DNA of 64,000 bases from AP-15 sp963738185 (GTDB lineage Bacteria; Pseudomonadota; Alphaproteobacteria; ATCC43930; CGMCC-115725), in the NCBI GenBank assembly GCA_963738185.1, contig CAVTVA010000001.1, positions 558,001 through 622,000 on the forward strand, in the 5' to 3' direction. The position numbers were made by a program, and so were the translations under genes. The stretch's first letter is position 1; every line of letters starts with the position of its first letter. The notes beneath the pieces were generated by a model, which was not told the origin of the DNA, searched no databases, and saw nothing but the letters and a program-made list of their open reading frames with translations. Shown in pieces: positions 16,669 to 25,731 of this stretch.

Positions 16669-17364
16669 ATGGCGATCACTCTCTACGATCTGGCCGGCGC
16701 CGAGCCGGACCGCCGCTTCAGCCCGTTCTGCTGGCGCACGCGCATGGCCCTCGCTCACAAAGGGCTCGAGGTGGAAACCATCCCGTGGCGATTCACCGAA
16801 AAAGATCAGCTGCCGCAACCTAATGCCGGGCGGGTCCCGGTCATCGTCGATAGCGGCCGGGTGGTCCACAACTTTTCCGCCATCGCCACCTATCTCGAAA
16901 GTCATTATCCGGATCGGCCCTCGCTGTTCGGCGGCGAGGCCGCTCGGGCGCTGACTGTTTTTGTGCAAAACTGGACCGAGACGGTGGTTCAACCCGGGAT
17001 TATCGGGCTGGTGGTGCTCGACATCCATCGCCATGTCGCCCCGCAGGACCAAAGTTATTTTCGGCAATCGCGCGAGGATCGGTTCGGCCGGACGCTCGAG
17101 GAGATGGTCAAGGGCCGCGAGGCGCGGCTGCCGGCGTTTCGCGACAGCTTGGCGCCGCTGCGTCGGACAGTCGAGCGCGAGCAATTTCTCGGCGGGAACG
17201 CGCCAGCCTATGCCGATTACGTCATCTTCGGCGCGTTTCAATGGGCGCGGGCGATCAGCGAATTCGAGCTTCTTGCGGTCGGCGACCCGGTTGCCGCGTG
17301 GCGGACCCGCATGCTCGGCGCCTTTGGCGGAGTCGCCCGCACGACCCGCGCCTATGGCGGCTGA
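16669..17364 (+). CDS. Glutathione S-transferase family protein (LigE/LigF-like)
   Basis: 231 residues. The N-terminal thioredoxin-like domain has 'SPFCWRTRMALAHKGLEVET' and 'NAGRVPVIVDSGRVVHNFSA' (the glutathione-binding Pro and Ser-like loop). The C-terminal half is helical. The start pattern resembles beta-etherase-type GSTs that act on lignin-derived ethers, but that assignment is tentative. The ATG at 16669 follows a perfect 'GGAGGAGGAG'; the open frame upstream to 16369 has no such support. It is followed 2 bp later by a CopD-like gene. Confidence 0.85.
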   Translation: MAITLYDLAGAEPDRRFSPFCWRTRMALAHKGLEVETIPWRFTEKDQLPQPNAGRVPVIVDSGRVVHNFSAIATYLESHYPDRPSLFGGEAARALTVFVQNWTETVVQPGIIGLVVLDIHRHVAPQDQSYFRQSREDRFGRTLEEMVKGREARLPAFRDSLAPLRRTVEREQFLGGNAPAYADYVIFGAFQWARAISEFELLAVGDPVAAWRTRMLGAFGGVARTTRAYGG

Positions 17365-17366
17365 TC

Positions 17367-17840
17367 GTGGAAACATCTGCGGCTGCGACGGTGGCGCTGA
17401 TCGCTCACATCCTGGCGGCCGTCGTCTGGGTCGGCGGCATGTTCTTTGCCCATCAGGTGCTGCGGCCCGCCGTCGGCGGGCTCGAACCTGGGCCGCGGCT
17501 GATGTTGTGGGCGCGCGTCCTCAGCCGGTTTTTCGGCTGGGTGTTCGCAGCGATCGTGCTGTTGCTGGCGAGCGGGTTCGGGATGGTGCTTGGCCCATAT
17601 GGCGGCTTTGCCGGGATCGGCCTTTACATCCAGCTGATGATGGGGCTCGGCATCCTGATGATGCTGTTGTTCCTGCACCTTTATTTTGCGCCGTGGCGGC
17701 GATTCCGAGCAGCGGTGGCGCGGCAAAATTGGGCCGAGGGCGGGCGTCAGCTCACGCAGATCCGTATCCTGGTGACGGTCAACCTGGTGCTCGGCTTAGT
17801 CGTCGTCGCCATCGGCGGCAGCGGTCGGTATTGGCCCTGA
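17367..17840 (+). CDS. CopD-like integral membrane protein
   Basis: 157 residues with four predicted membrane helices, roughly 8-30 (ALIAHILAAVVWVGGMFFAH), 50-75 (FFGWVFAAIVLLLASGFGMV), 82-105 and 130-150. The N-terminal 'HILAAVVWVGGMFF' with its His is characteristic of CopD/YkuM-type small membrane proteins. The start is a GTG at 17367, 2 bp after the GST stop, so the two genes are probably cotranscribed. Function (heme or copper related?) is not established. Confidence 0.75.
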   Translation: METSAAATVALIAHILAAVVWVGGMFFAHQVLRPAVGGLEPGPRLMLWARVLSRFFGWVFAAIVLLLASGFGMVLGPYGGFAGIGLYIQLMMGLGILMMLLFLHLYFAPWRRFRAAVARQNWAEGGRQLTQIRILVTVNLVLGLVVVAIGGSGRYWP

Positions 17841-17854
17841 GCTGGCTCTGAGCC

Positions 17855-19060
17855 TCAGGGCGCGCGCGACGCGAGATCAAGCCGATCGATGCGCCGCAGT
17901 CCCGCGTCCATCTTGGTCGTGCCATCGGGTGACGTCCAGGTAACCGTGAGGCCGCCGTCTTCACTTGGGCGAAAGCGCAGCGTGCTCTCGTTCTTTTGGG
18001 CGAACACCATCTCGCGGCCGGTAATCCGGCCGGTGCGCCGGCTCCACTGCGCCGGTTCGTTGCGGTCGATTCCCGGTCCGATCGCGTAAACCGCAGTCAG
18101 ATCGCGCCCGTGCACAGCCTCGACCGCGAGCAGGACCTCGCGCCCGTTAGGATAAAAGCCATACCATGTATTTCGGAGGCTCGCGCCGCTGTCCATGACC
18201 GGCGCCCCCGGCGCCGACGCCCCGGTTGCCGCCATCAGGGTCGGCGCTCTATCCCTCGACTGAAGGAGCTCTTTGGGAAGGCGCAGTTCGGCGCTTGGCT
18301 CGTTCCCCCAGGTCGGCTGGCACAGGAATTCTCCCTTTTGCCCATCGTCATCGATGAAGTCGCGCACGCAATCGCCAAACCGGCGCAGGAAGAGACCGCT
18401 TGACGATATCCAATGCCCAACCAGATAAGCCGGCTGATCGATGACGGCAAAGCCGGTGCCGCGCTTTGAGAGGATCGCCCGAGACTTTTCGCCGCGCCCG
18501 CCCGGGTCGAAATCGTCGCCATGAAAATAATACAGCATCACTCGTGCACGTCTGATCTGCTCCAGTACCGGATAAAGCCGGGTCGCATTCAAACGCCATG
18601 TATCGTAGAAATCGCCGAAATCGCCGAACGCGGCGGGTGCGGTCGCGACGACTGCGTCGACGTCGTCCGAATCATCGGCTGCCATCAGCGCAAGGAACGC
18701 GCCAAAAGATTGCCCAGCGAGGACAATGTGCCGGTAGCCGCGCTGCTTCAACTGGGCTGCAATCCCGACCAGACGACGCGCGCTGCCGTTGAGCGAATCA
18801 TCGTCCCGCAGCCGGTCGAAGCGCATCACGTCCCACCCCGAACCGCGAAGCGCCCGCAGATATGGCGGTGTCGGCGATTTATAGTCTTCGGCATCAAGCG
18901 AGCGCCCGTGGCTCCAGACCACCACTCCCCTGGCCTGCTGCGGGCCGATCAACGCCTGATGAAAGGCGGGGTCAAGCCCCATTGCCGCCGTTGGAGGACT
19001 TGCCAGTATCGTAAGACCCAGGGCCAGCGCGCACGCCCCGGCCAGAATTGACCGTCGCAT
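17855..19060 (-). CDS. Exported alpha/beta hydrolase-like protein
   Basis: 401 residues. Residues 1-26 are a signal peptide (ILAGACALALGLTILASPPTA, cut near AMG). The hydrolase core shows 'VVVWSHGRSLDAED', the nucleophile elbow 'VLAGQSFGAFLALMAA' (Ser) and 'MLYYFHGDDFDPGG' (a candidate acid). A C-terminal domain of about 120 residues ('NTWYGFYPNGREVLLAVEAV') is beta-rich and not recognised. Convergent with the CopD-like gene (14 bp gap). Probably periplasmic; substrate unknown. Confidence 0.7.
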   Translation of the reverse strand: MRRSILAGACALALGLTILASPPTAAMGLDPAFHQALIGPQQARGVVVWSHGRSLDAEDYKSPTPPYLRALRGSGWDVMRFDRLRDDDSLNGSARRLVGIAAQLKQRGYRHIVLAGQSFGAFLALMAADDSDDVDAVVATAPAAFGDFGDFYDTWRLNATRLYPVLEQIRRARVMLYYFHGDDFDPGGRGEKSRAILSKRGTGFAVIDQPAYLVGHWISSSGLFLRRFGDCVRDFIDDDGQKGEFLCQPTWGNEPSAELRLPKELLQSRDRAPTLMAATGASAPGAPVMDSGASLRNTWYGFYPNGREVLLAVEAVHGRDLTAVYAIGPGIDRNEPAQWSRRTGRITGREMVFAQKNESTLRFRPSEDGGLTVTWTSPDGTTKMDAGLRRIDRLDLASRAP

Positions 19061-19238
19061 TCTTTGAGACCCCCCACCCCTCGCCTTGGCTCAGGCTTTG
19101 GTGGGGAGCTTATCGAAATATGTCCCTTTGTGTCACTTCGTAAACGCTGCACCGGCGCGACAGAACGGCGCTGCCTTCCTTGCGAGACTGAACGGCGGCA
19201 GTCCTGCGACGAACTGGCGCAGTCGGGACCGGACCCGA

Positions 19239-19373
19239 TCACCCCTCACGCAGGGTCATCAGGACGATCGCGGCGAGCACTACGCCGGACGCCGCAAAAC
19301 CCGCTTCGATCTGGCCCAACGCCATGCTCAGCAAGGTGGTTGCCGCGGTCGCTGCGCCGATCAGAAAGAGCAT
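19239..19373 (-). CDS. Possible 44-residue membrane protein
   Basis: An ATG at 19371-19373 opens a 44-residue frame: MLFLIGAATAATTLLSMALG then 'QIEAGFAASGVVLAAIVLMT' and LREG. This would form two short membrane helices joined by a tight turn. No strong ribosome-binding site is visible. It fills an otherwise empty 400-bp gap between divergent genes. The amino-acid pattern is convincing for a membrane micro-protein, but expression is unproven. Confidence 0.35.
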   Translation of the reverse strand: MLFLIGAATAATTLLSMALGQIEAGFAASGVVLAAIVLMTLREG

Positions 19374-19464
19374 AGCCGGATCCCGGTCATTGGCTTCGGG
19401 CTGGGGACGTGGGTAAAACGGGCGGTGGATCGCTCTATTCCGCCTTCCTGACAGGAGGGATGCG

Positions 19465-19869
19465 ATGGGTTTTCTCTACGTCGCGCGCAGCGCAAAGCTC
19501 GGCCGGTGGGCATCGGATGTCGGGCTCGGCCGCCACGTCTACAAAGTCGGCGTGACGGAAAGAGACCCGAAAGCGCTCGCTGCCGCCGGCTGGGCCGGCG
19601 AAGCCGACTGGACCATCTTGCGCCGGCGCGAGGTGGAAGGATTGAGCGAGGCGGAGGTTCTAACTCGGCTCGCCGGAAAGGAAAAGCTGGTCGATCCCGA
19701 CCTCTACCCCAAGCTGAAGGGCGCCGCCGGGGTGTTCCGCCTCACCGCATCCCGCGTCGAGAACCACATGCTGGTGACCCGGGCGCTTGCGGGCGACGGG
19801 GCTCGCGTTGAAATCAAGTTGAAGCCAGCCGATTTTGCCGATTATCTGATCCACAACGCGCTGCGCTGA
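19465..19869 (+). CDS. GIY-YIG-like nuclease family protein
   Basis: 134 residues beginning MGFLYVARSAKLGRWASDVG, followed by 'HVYKVGVTERDPKALAAAGW'. The 'GFLYVA...YKVGVT' pattern resembles the GIY-YIG / T5orf172 fold. A C-terminal half with 'ENHMLVTRALAG' and 'LKPADFADYLIHNAL' follows. The catalytic Glu of GIY-YIG enzymes is not obvious, so nuclease activity is uncertain. The start follows 'GACAGGAGGGATGCG'. Single gene; role unknown. Confidence 0.65.
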   Translation: MGFLYVARSAKLGRWASDVGLGRHVYKVGVTERDPKALAAAGWAGEADWTILRRREVEGLSEAEVLTRLAGKEKLVDPDLYPKLKGAAGVFRLTASRVENHMLVTRALAGDGARVEIKLKPADFADYLIHNALR

Positions 19870-19938
19870 TCGTCGGCAACGCCGATTGTTCACGGGACAG
19901 CGGAGGATCGGCCAGCGCCGCCTGGCAATGCCGCCAAG

Positions 19939-20445
19939 CTATGATCGGTTGGCGCCTGGGCTGGCGCTGCTCGGCATCGCGATGCGCCGCCCAACCCAAT
20001 CCGGTGCTGGAAGATCGGCATGCGCGGCCGCTGCGGCGGCTACACGCTGTCGCGCCTCCTCCGGAAACGGCACAACCCGACGGCGCGAGAGATCGATCGA
20101 CAAGAACATGAGCTCCTGGGTCGCCGATCGCCGCGCGTCCGGAAGACGGAACATCTCGTGCGCCAGATGCAGGCGCTTGCCGTCGGCTCCAAGTATCTGA
20201 CTCACAACCCGCACCCGCTCGCCGACCAGCAGCTCTTGCTCATAAATGTTGTGCGCCTCGACGACAAATGTTCCGTGATCGGTCGTGCGTTTATACTGCT
20301 GCCCGATGCCGATCGCATCGAACAGCATATCCGTGGCGTAGTCAAAGAGCACGCTGTAATAGGCAAGGTTCAGATGGCCGTTGAAGTCGATCCATTCGGG
20401 CAAAACCTCGCCGCAGTAGCGGTCGAACGGTGCCGAGAGGGTCAT
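19939..20445 (-). CDS. Thioesterase-like protein (4HBT hot-dog fold)
   Basis: 168 residues with the hot-dog thioesterase start 'PEWIDFNGHLNLAYYSVLFD' (catalytic Asp/Asn-His region), 'FVVEAHNIYEQELLVGERVR' and 'MFLSIDLSRRRVVPFPEE'. Hydrolyses acyl-CoA thioesters in relatives, some linked with carnitine or betaine catabolism. Starts 15 bp after the enolase-superfamily gene on the same strand, so the two are probably one operon. The Ala-rich C-terminus is not conserved. Confidence 0.8.
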   Translation of the reverse strand: MTLSAPFDRYCGEVLPEWIDFNGHLNLAYYSVLFDYATDMLFDAIGIGQQYKRTTDHGTFVVEAHNIYEQELLVGERVRVVSQILGADGKRLHLAHEMFRLPDARRSATQELMFLSIDLSRRRVVPFPEEARQRVAAAAAAHADLPAPDWVGRRIAMPSSASPGANRS

Positions 20446-20460
20446 TGCTGCGGCCGCAGC

Positions 20461-21636
20461 TCACCGCAGGCTCGGTGAGTACCCCTTGCGGGGGTATTCC
20501 TCCCAGTACTGGCGGAAACCGCGACCCGTTGCCTCGTGGTGCGGGTGCGCGCGCAGCGTTTCGACATCGATGTCGACGCCCAGCCCCGGAGTGGTCGGCA
20601 GCTCAATCCAACCATCCTGCACCGTCAACGAAGACAAGGCGATATCGCGGCACACATCCTGAAAATTGACGAAATATTCAGCGATGCGAAAATTTGGGAT
20701 TGTCGCCGAGACATGCACCGTCGCCGCAAGGCCGATCAAGGTGCTGTTGTAGTTGTGCGGCGCCAGGGCCACCGCATGCGGCTGCGCCATCGCGGCGATG
20801 TCGAGCATCGCGGTGATGCCGCCGACGACGCAGATATCCGGGTTGAGGATGTCGGCAGCGCGCTTGGCGAGGCATTCGAAGAATGCTTCCTTGGTATAGA
20901 GCGCCTCGCCGGTAACAATCGGGATCGGCGCCGCGCGCCGCACCTCGGCCACCAGGTCGATGTTTTCCGAAAGGCAGGGCTCCTCGTACCAGTCGATGTC
21001 GAACTCACGGAGGCGATGGCCGATGCGGATTGCATGCGCCGGGGCAAAGCGCCGGTGCGCCTCGATCAGCAGCTCGAAATCCGGGCCGAGCGCCTGCCGC
21101 ATCTCGCGCACATAGGCGATCGCGAAATCCTCGTCGCGTCGATCGACATAGGTCCGCCAAGGGCCGGGAAATGGGTCGAATTTTGCCGCGGTGAAGCCCA
21201 TTGCCTTGACCTCCAAACCGCGCTCGACACCCTCCTCGATGGTAGAGCCTCGCGACCAGCCATTGGCGTAGACCCGCACCCGCTCACGCGAGGCGCCGCC
21301 GATAAGGTTGTATACCGGAAGCCCAGCGCGCTTGCCGAGGATGTCCCAGGATGCAATCTCGACCGCACTCCACGCCGCGAGCACTTCGGGCGAGCTGCGC
21401 TTGATAGCGAAATCCTCGAACATGACCTGTCCGGTGTGGCGGATGTTGAAGGCGCTGCGCCCGATCAGATGCGGCGCCATCGCCCGCAGACATTCGGCGA
21501 CAACGGTTTCCTTGCCGTGCGTGACGTACGCTTCGCCCCAACCATGAAGGCCGTCGTCGGTTTCAACGCGGCAGAACAGCAGATCCTTGGAACTGCCGGT
21601 GCCGAGAATAAAGCTTTCGATGCGCGCGATCTTCAT
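20461..21636 (-). CDS. Mandelate racemase/muconate lactonizing enzyme family (dehydratase-like)
   Basis: 391 residues, enolase superfamily. N-terminal capping domain starts MKIARIESFILGTGSSKDLL. The barrel carries 'GFTAAKFDPFPGPW', likely metal-ligand acids in 'FELLIEAHRRF', 'DIDWYEEPC' and 'PIVTGEALYTKEAF', and the base region 'ALAPHNYNSTLIGL' (His). The layout is that of sugar-acid dehydratases such as galactonate dehydratase; the exact sugar acid cannot be read. I chose the ATG at 21634-21636 over the longer frame to 21726 because the fold starts there. Upstream of and likely cotranscribed with the thioesterase. Confidence 0.85.
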   Translation of the reverse strand: MKIARIESFILGTGSSKDLLFCRVETDDGLHGWGEAYVTHGKETVVAECLRAMAPHLIGRSAFNIRHTGQVMFEDFAIKRSSPEVLAAWSAVEIASWDILGKRAGLPVYNLIGGASRERVRVYANGWSRGSTIEEGVERGLEVKAMGFTAAKFDPFPGPWRTYVDRRDEDFAIAYVREMRQALGPDFELLIEAHRRFAPAHAIRIGHRLREFDIDWYEEPCLSENIDLVAEVRRAAPIPIVTGEALYTKEAFFECLAKRAADILNPDICVVGGITAMLDIAAMAQPHAVALAPHNYNSTLIGLAATVHVSATIPNFRIAEYFVNFQDVCRDIALSSLTVQDGWIELPTTPGLGVDIDVETLRAHPHHEATGRGFRQYWEEYPRKGYSPSLR

Positions 21637-21772
21637 GTCTTGCTCTCTTGCGGTGGCAAATGCGCCGGGAGCCCAACTCCTGCGGCCAATCGTAGCATCG
21701 GCCGCCGCATCGGCACCAGCTAGCATCGGACTTGACCCAGCGGCGTAGCTGACAGCGAAAACAGGAAGCGCG

Positions 21773-22441
21773 ATGACGGACGAAGCCCAGCATTTTACCG
21801 CGATGCCCCCTCATCATGGAGGCGATCCGACACAGACGCGTCGCGACTTCCTGGTTCTGGTCGGCGGTGCGGTCGCCGCGGTCGCCGTTGCCACGAGCGC
21901 ATATGTGCTGATCGATTCGATGAACCCCTCGGCCGATGTCCTCGCCGCCGGCGGGCCGGTCGATGTCGATTTGAGCAAGGTGGCGCCGGGTCAGCAGATC
22001 ATCATCCAATGGCGCGGCAAGCCGATCTTTATCACCGACCGAACGCCGCCTCTGCTCAAGACCCTCCAGGACCCCAAGCTGGTCGGCCGGCTCAGCGACC
22101 CCAATTGCACGGCAGACCAGCAGCCACCCTATGCCAAGAACTGGCATCGCTCGATCGAGCCGAAATATGCGGTCCTGGTTGGGGTTTGCACACATCTTGG
22201 CTGCATCCCCAACTTTTTCCCGAACCCCGATCCCTCGAACCCCGCACCAGACTGGCTGGGCGGCTATTTCTGCCCATGCCACGGCTCGAAATACGATCTG
22301 GCTGGCCGGGTCTTTTCGGGAGTTCCCGCCCCCTATAATCTGCCGGTGCCGCCCTATCACTTTCCGGACAAGACGACCGTGCGGGTCGGCGAGAACCCGC
22401 CGAACCAGACCTGGGATTTTGGCTCGATTGTCCAGATCTGA
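21773..22441 (+). CDS. petA: Ubiquinol-cytochrome c reductase Rieske iron-sulfur subunit
   Basis: Rieske [2Fe-2S] subunit of the bc1 complex. 222 residues: a Tat-type N-terminus 'QTRRDFLVLVGGAVAAVAVA' giving one membrane anchor, then the cluster-binding boxes 'GVCTHLGCIPNF' and 'GYFCPCHGSKYDLAGRV' and the Pro loop 'PAPYNLPVPPY'. Cytochrome b and c1 genes, usually next in petABC, are absent: the next plus-strand gene is an amidohydrolase. The ATG has 'AGGAAGCG' upstream. Confidence 0.93.
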   Translation: MTDEAQHFTAMPPHHGGDPTQTRRDFLVLVGGAVAAVAVATSAYVLIDSMNPSADVLAAGGPVDVDLSKVAPGQQIIIQWRGKPIFITDRTPPLLKTLQDPKLVGRLSDPNCTADQQPPYAKNWHRSIEPKYAVLVGVCTHLGCIPNFFPNPDPSNPAPDWLGGYFCPCHGSKYDLAGRVFSGVPAPYNLPVPPYHFPDKTTVRVGENPPNQTWDFGSIVQI

Positions 22442-22652
22442 GGTGGCTGCACGCCGGCAATTGAGACCGCCGTGCGAAAAGCCGGGCGAGAGGTCCAAAC
22501 CGTCGGTCGCTAGAACCCGGTTGAGGTTATAGCACGGCGAGGGTGCGGTCGATTGCGGTCGTGTTCGGCGACGCCTTAGGGTACAAATCGCCGGGTCCGG
22601 TGCCGCCGATCGCGGTCCGGTTGCGCGTCGTCTTCGACAGGAGTTTCTGGCG

Positions 22653-24026
22653 ATGAAGACCTTGGTGTGCTGCGGTCTGCTGTTTACCGGGCGTACGGAT
22701 GATGCCTTGGCAGACCAGACCTTGATCTTCGATGCGGCGGGCGACCTTGACTATGTCGGTCCCGCAAAGGCGGCGCCGCAGCGCGCACGCGGCGACCGGA
22801 TCATCGACTATTCCGGGTCGTTTGTGATGCCAGGTCTGATCGATGTGCATACCCATCTAGCGTATGGCAACGCCAAAAGCGAAGAGGATATCGACCTCTA
22901 CAGCCCGCTCGAATTCCGTGCTCTGCGTGGCATGTTCTTTGCCCAGCAAGTGGCCGCGGCGGGCTTTACCGCAATCTGCTCACCGGGTGATGCCGGGCAG
23001 ATCAGCCTGTCGATCCGCAACGCGATCCGCGCGGGGCTGTTTGATGGCCCTCGGGTGATGGCGGCGGGGCGGTACGTGACGACGCATCAGGGGCTGACCG
23101 ATTGGTACCCGAGCTGGATCGGCGCGCCCGAAACATCGATCGGCAAGCTCGTCACCACCGCCGCCGAAGCGATTGAGGAAATCCGTCGTCAAGTCAAAGA
23201 CGGTGTCGATTGCGTCAAGCTCGCGCTCGACGGCATTCAACGGCGCGAAAATGGCGAGCTCGTCGCCGCCTTCACCCAAGAAGAGACCGAGATCATGGTC
23301 CGCGAGATCCATCGACTCGGAAAAAGGGCGGTGGCGCATGCCCGCGGGCGAGAGGCGACGCTCTACGCGGCACGCAGCGGCGTCGATCTGATTTTTCATG
23401 CCAACCACCTTGACGACGAATGCATCGTCGCAATGCTCGAAACCGGCAGTGCGATCGGCCCGACCTTGACGCATCCGCGCAACACGATCGATTTTACTCA
23501 GCCGCACGAGCCGGCCTACCAAAAGGGGCGGCCCGGGCATGCCCAGCGCGAATACGAGATCGGCTGCGCGAATTGGAAGAAGGCGCGTGCCGCCGGGGTG
23601 CCGATCATGACCGGCACCGACAGCGGCTTCGCCGTCACCCCGTACGGCGAGTGGCACGCACGCGAGCTCGAGCTCTTTGTCGAGGATCTCGGCTTCACCC
23701 CGGCCGCGGCATTGCGTGCAGCAACCGAGGTTAATGCGCGGTTCATGACCGAGGGTCATCGGATCGGTGTGCTCGAGCCGGGTCGGGCCGCGGATTTCGT
23801 CGCTCTCGATTTTTCGCCGCTCGCCGATATCGGCGTTTTGCAGGACCGCAGCCGCATTCGCGCCGTCCACATCGCCGGCAAGGAGGTTCGAATTCCCCGT
23901 CGCGATTACGACCCGCGCCAAGTCACTGATTTCGCGCTATCGAACTGGACCGATCTCTACACCCGCGCCCGTGTGGCCGCGCTGCACGCTCAGCGATCCC
24001 ACCTCGCGGCTGCTGCGGCCGAATAG
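22653..24026 (+). CDS. Amidohydrolase family protein
   Basis: 457 residues, metal-dependent TIM-barrel hydrolase of the imidazolonepropionase/prolidase-like group. Metal ligands are visible in 'MPGLIDVHTHLAYGNAKS' (HxH), 'CVKLALDG' (bridging Lys), 'KRAVAHARG' and 'LIFHANHLDD' (His), and 'PIMTGTDSGFAVTPYG' (Asp). It ends with the composite beta domain 'GRAADFVALDFSPL'. Starts 211 bp after petA with 'GACAGGAGTTTCTGGCG' upstream. Cytoplasmic; substrate (a cyclic amide or dipeptide-like compound) unknown. Confidence 0.85.
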   Translation: MKTLVCCGLLFTGRTDDALADQTLIFDAAGDLDYVGPAKAAPQRARGDRIIDYSGSFVMPGLIDVHTHLAYGNAKSEEDIDLYSPLEFRALRGMFFAQQVAAAGFTAICSPGDAGQISLSIRNAIRAGLFDGPRVMAAGRYVTTHQGLTDWYPSWIGAPETSIGKLVTTAAEAIEEIRRQVKDGVDCVKLALDGIQRRENGELVAAFTQEETEIMVREIHRLGKRAVAHARGREATLYAARSGVDLIFHANHLDDECIVAMLETGSAIGPTLTHPRNTIDFTQPHEPAYQKGRPGHAQREYEIGCANWKKARAAGVPIMTGTDSGFAVTPYGEWHARELELFVEDLGFTPAAALRAATEVNARFMTEGHRIGVLEPGRAADFVALDFSPLADIGVLQDRSRIRAVHIAGKEVRIPRRDYDPRQVTDFALSNWTDLYTRARVAALHAQRSHLAAAAAE

Positions 24027-24052
24027 CCGCCGCGGGCGGGAGCAGACGGGTC

Positions 24053-25639
24053 TCAACCGTTCCGGCGGGCAGGTGAGGCGCTGCTGAGCGGCAACGCCAC
24101 ATAATGACTGGTGCCGCGCCGATCGATCAGCATCACCAGGGTACTGTCGCCTCCGCCTTTGGCAGCGGCCAGCTCGGCTATCACGTCCTCGGGCGACACC
24201 ACCGGCCGCTGGTCGATGCTCTCGATCACATCGCCCGGCACCAGATCAGCGGCGGCGAGCGGGCTGTCATCCCGGATCGCGATCACGACAACGCCGCTGA
24301 CATCGGCCGGTATTTGCAGGTGCTTGCGTCGCCGCGCAGTCAGCGCCGCCAGCTTTAGATCGGCGCCAAGATCGGCAGAATCTGTGCGCATAGCCTGATT
24401 TTCATCCGATTCGAGATCCGCGGCTGCGGAACTCCGCGGCATCGCACCGGTGACCGGCTGCAGGGTAATCTCTCGGTTGCGTCGCCAGACTAGGACGTCG
24501 GCTGGTTGGCCGATCGGCATTTCGGCGACCACCAGCGGCAAGTCCCGCATCGTCGCGATCTTGTGACCATTGACCGAGAGGATCACGTCGCCTTGGGCAA
24601 AGCCGGCGCGCGCCGCGGGCCCCCCGTTGCTGATGCCGGCGACCAGCGCGCCCACGGGTTTAACCAATCCGAACCCATGGGCGATCTCGGGCGTGACCTC
24701 CTGGATCTGCACCCCGAGCCATCCGCGCTCGACCCGGCCGTGCTCCTTCAGCTGCTCGACGACCGGACGCGCAAGATTTGCCGGTATGGCAAAACCGATG
24801 CCGACCGAGCCGCCGTTGGGCGAGTAGATCGCGCTGTTGATGCCGATTACTCTACCCTCAAGGTCGAATGTCGGTCCGCCGGAATTGCCCCGGTTAATGG
24901 ACGCGTCGATCTGCAGAAAGTCGTCATACGGGCCGGAATGGATGTCGCGGCCACGAGCCGAAATGATCCCGCTGCTGACCGTGTCGTCCAGCCCGAACGG
25001 ATTGCCGATGGCCAGGACCCAGTCGCCGACCCGGGCGGCATCGCTATCGCCCCAACGCAGATAGGGCAGCGGGTGCGGCGCATCCACTTTGAGCAGCGCA
25101 AGATCTGTCATCGCATCGCGCCCGACGATCCGCGCCCGGCGCTGCGTCGCGTCGGCAAAGGTTACGGTTACGCTGGCGGCGTTCTCGACGACATGGTCAT
25201 CGGTGACGATATAACCGCCGGGATCGATAATGAAGCCCGAGCCCAACGCCAACCCGCGCGATTGCGGCGCCTCGTTGCGGTGCTGCTCGTCAAAAAAACG
25301 ACGCAGCAGCCTGTCGAGAGCCGACCGCGGCTGCTCGGACACTGTGTCCCTGCTCTTGACCGGATCAATTCCGGCCGGCGTGGAGTCCTCGTCGGCCGCG
25401 GCCCTGCTTGGCCTCTCGATCGCCGAGACGTTGACGACAGCGGGCAAGACCTCGCGCACGAGCGGTGCAAAGCTCGTCATCTTTACCCGGCCCATGGTCG
25501 AGGAGGGCACGGCCCAGGAGCTGGCATCGAGCGGTGTACAACCGAATGCGCACAACGCAAGTCCGAGCGAAACGGCTGCGGCAAACGCCGCATCGCCGCG
25601 TCGCCGCAGGCTCCTTCGAATGTTGCGCGCAACGCTCAT
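24053..25639 (-). CDS. DegP/HtrA-type periplasmic serine protease
   Basis: 528 residues. The N-terminus is a signal sequence with a possible lipoprotein site (LGLALCAFGC). Trypsin-like domain with His in 'YIVTDDHVVENAA', Asp in 'AMTDLALLKVDAP' and Ser in 'INRGNSGGPTFDLEG'. Two PDZ domains follow (about residues 305-395, 'WLGVQIQEVTPEIAHGFGL', and 435-510, 'VVVIAIRDDSPLAAADLVPG'). Acts in envelope protein quality control in the family. The ATG at 25639 has 'GAAGGAGAGCGTC' upstream. It follows ycjX by 92 bp. Confidence 0.92.
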   Translation of the reverse strand: MSVARNIRRSLRRRGDAAFAAAVSLGLALCAFGCTPLDASSWAVPSSTMGRVKMTSFAPLVREVLPAVVNVSAIERPSRAAADEDSTPAGIDPVKSRDTVSEQPRSALDRLLRRFFDEQHRNEAPQSRGLALGSGFIIDPGGYIVTDDHVVENAASVTVTFADATQRRARIVGRDAMTDLALLKVDAPHPLPYLRWGDSDAARVGDWVLAIGNPFGLDDTVSSGIISARGRDIHSGPYDDFLQIDASINRGNSGGPTFDLEGRVIGINSAIYSPNGGSVGIGFAIPANLARPVVEQLKEHGRVERGWLGVQIQEVTPEIAHGFGLVKPVGALVAGISNGGPAARAGFAQGDVILSVNGHKIATMRDLPLVVAEMPIGQPADVLVWRRNREITLQPVTGAMPRSSAAADLESDENQAMRTDSADLGADLKLAALTARRRKHLQIPADVSGVVVIAIRDDSPLAAADLVPGDVIESIDQRPVVSPEDVIAELAAAKGGGDSTLVMLIDRRGTSHYVALPLSSASPARRNG

Positions 25640-25731
25640 GACGCTCTCCTTCGCTTTGCGCCAGGATAGTGGAAATTGGCCACTGGTGGGTTAATGACGA
25701 GTACAGCAATTTCTACCTGATCTCGGCGGCG

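Noticed and set aside
20536..21723. 395-codon plus-strand frame
   Set aside because: Antisense to the enolase-superfamily gene; composition typical of a shadow.
24506..25669. 387-codon plus-strand frame
   Set aside because: Antisense to the DegP-like protease, with no domain and no ribosome-binding site.
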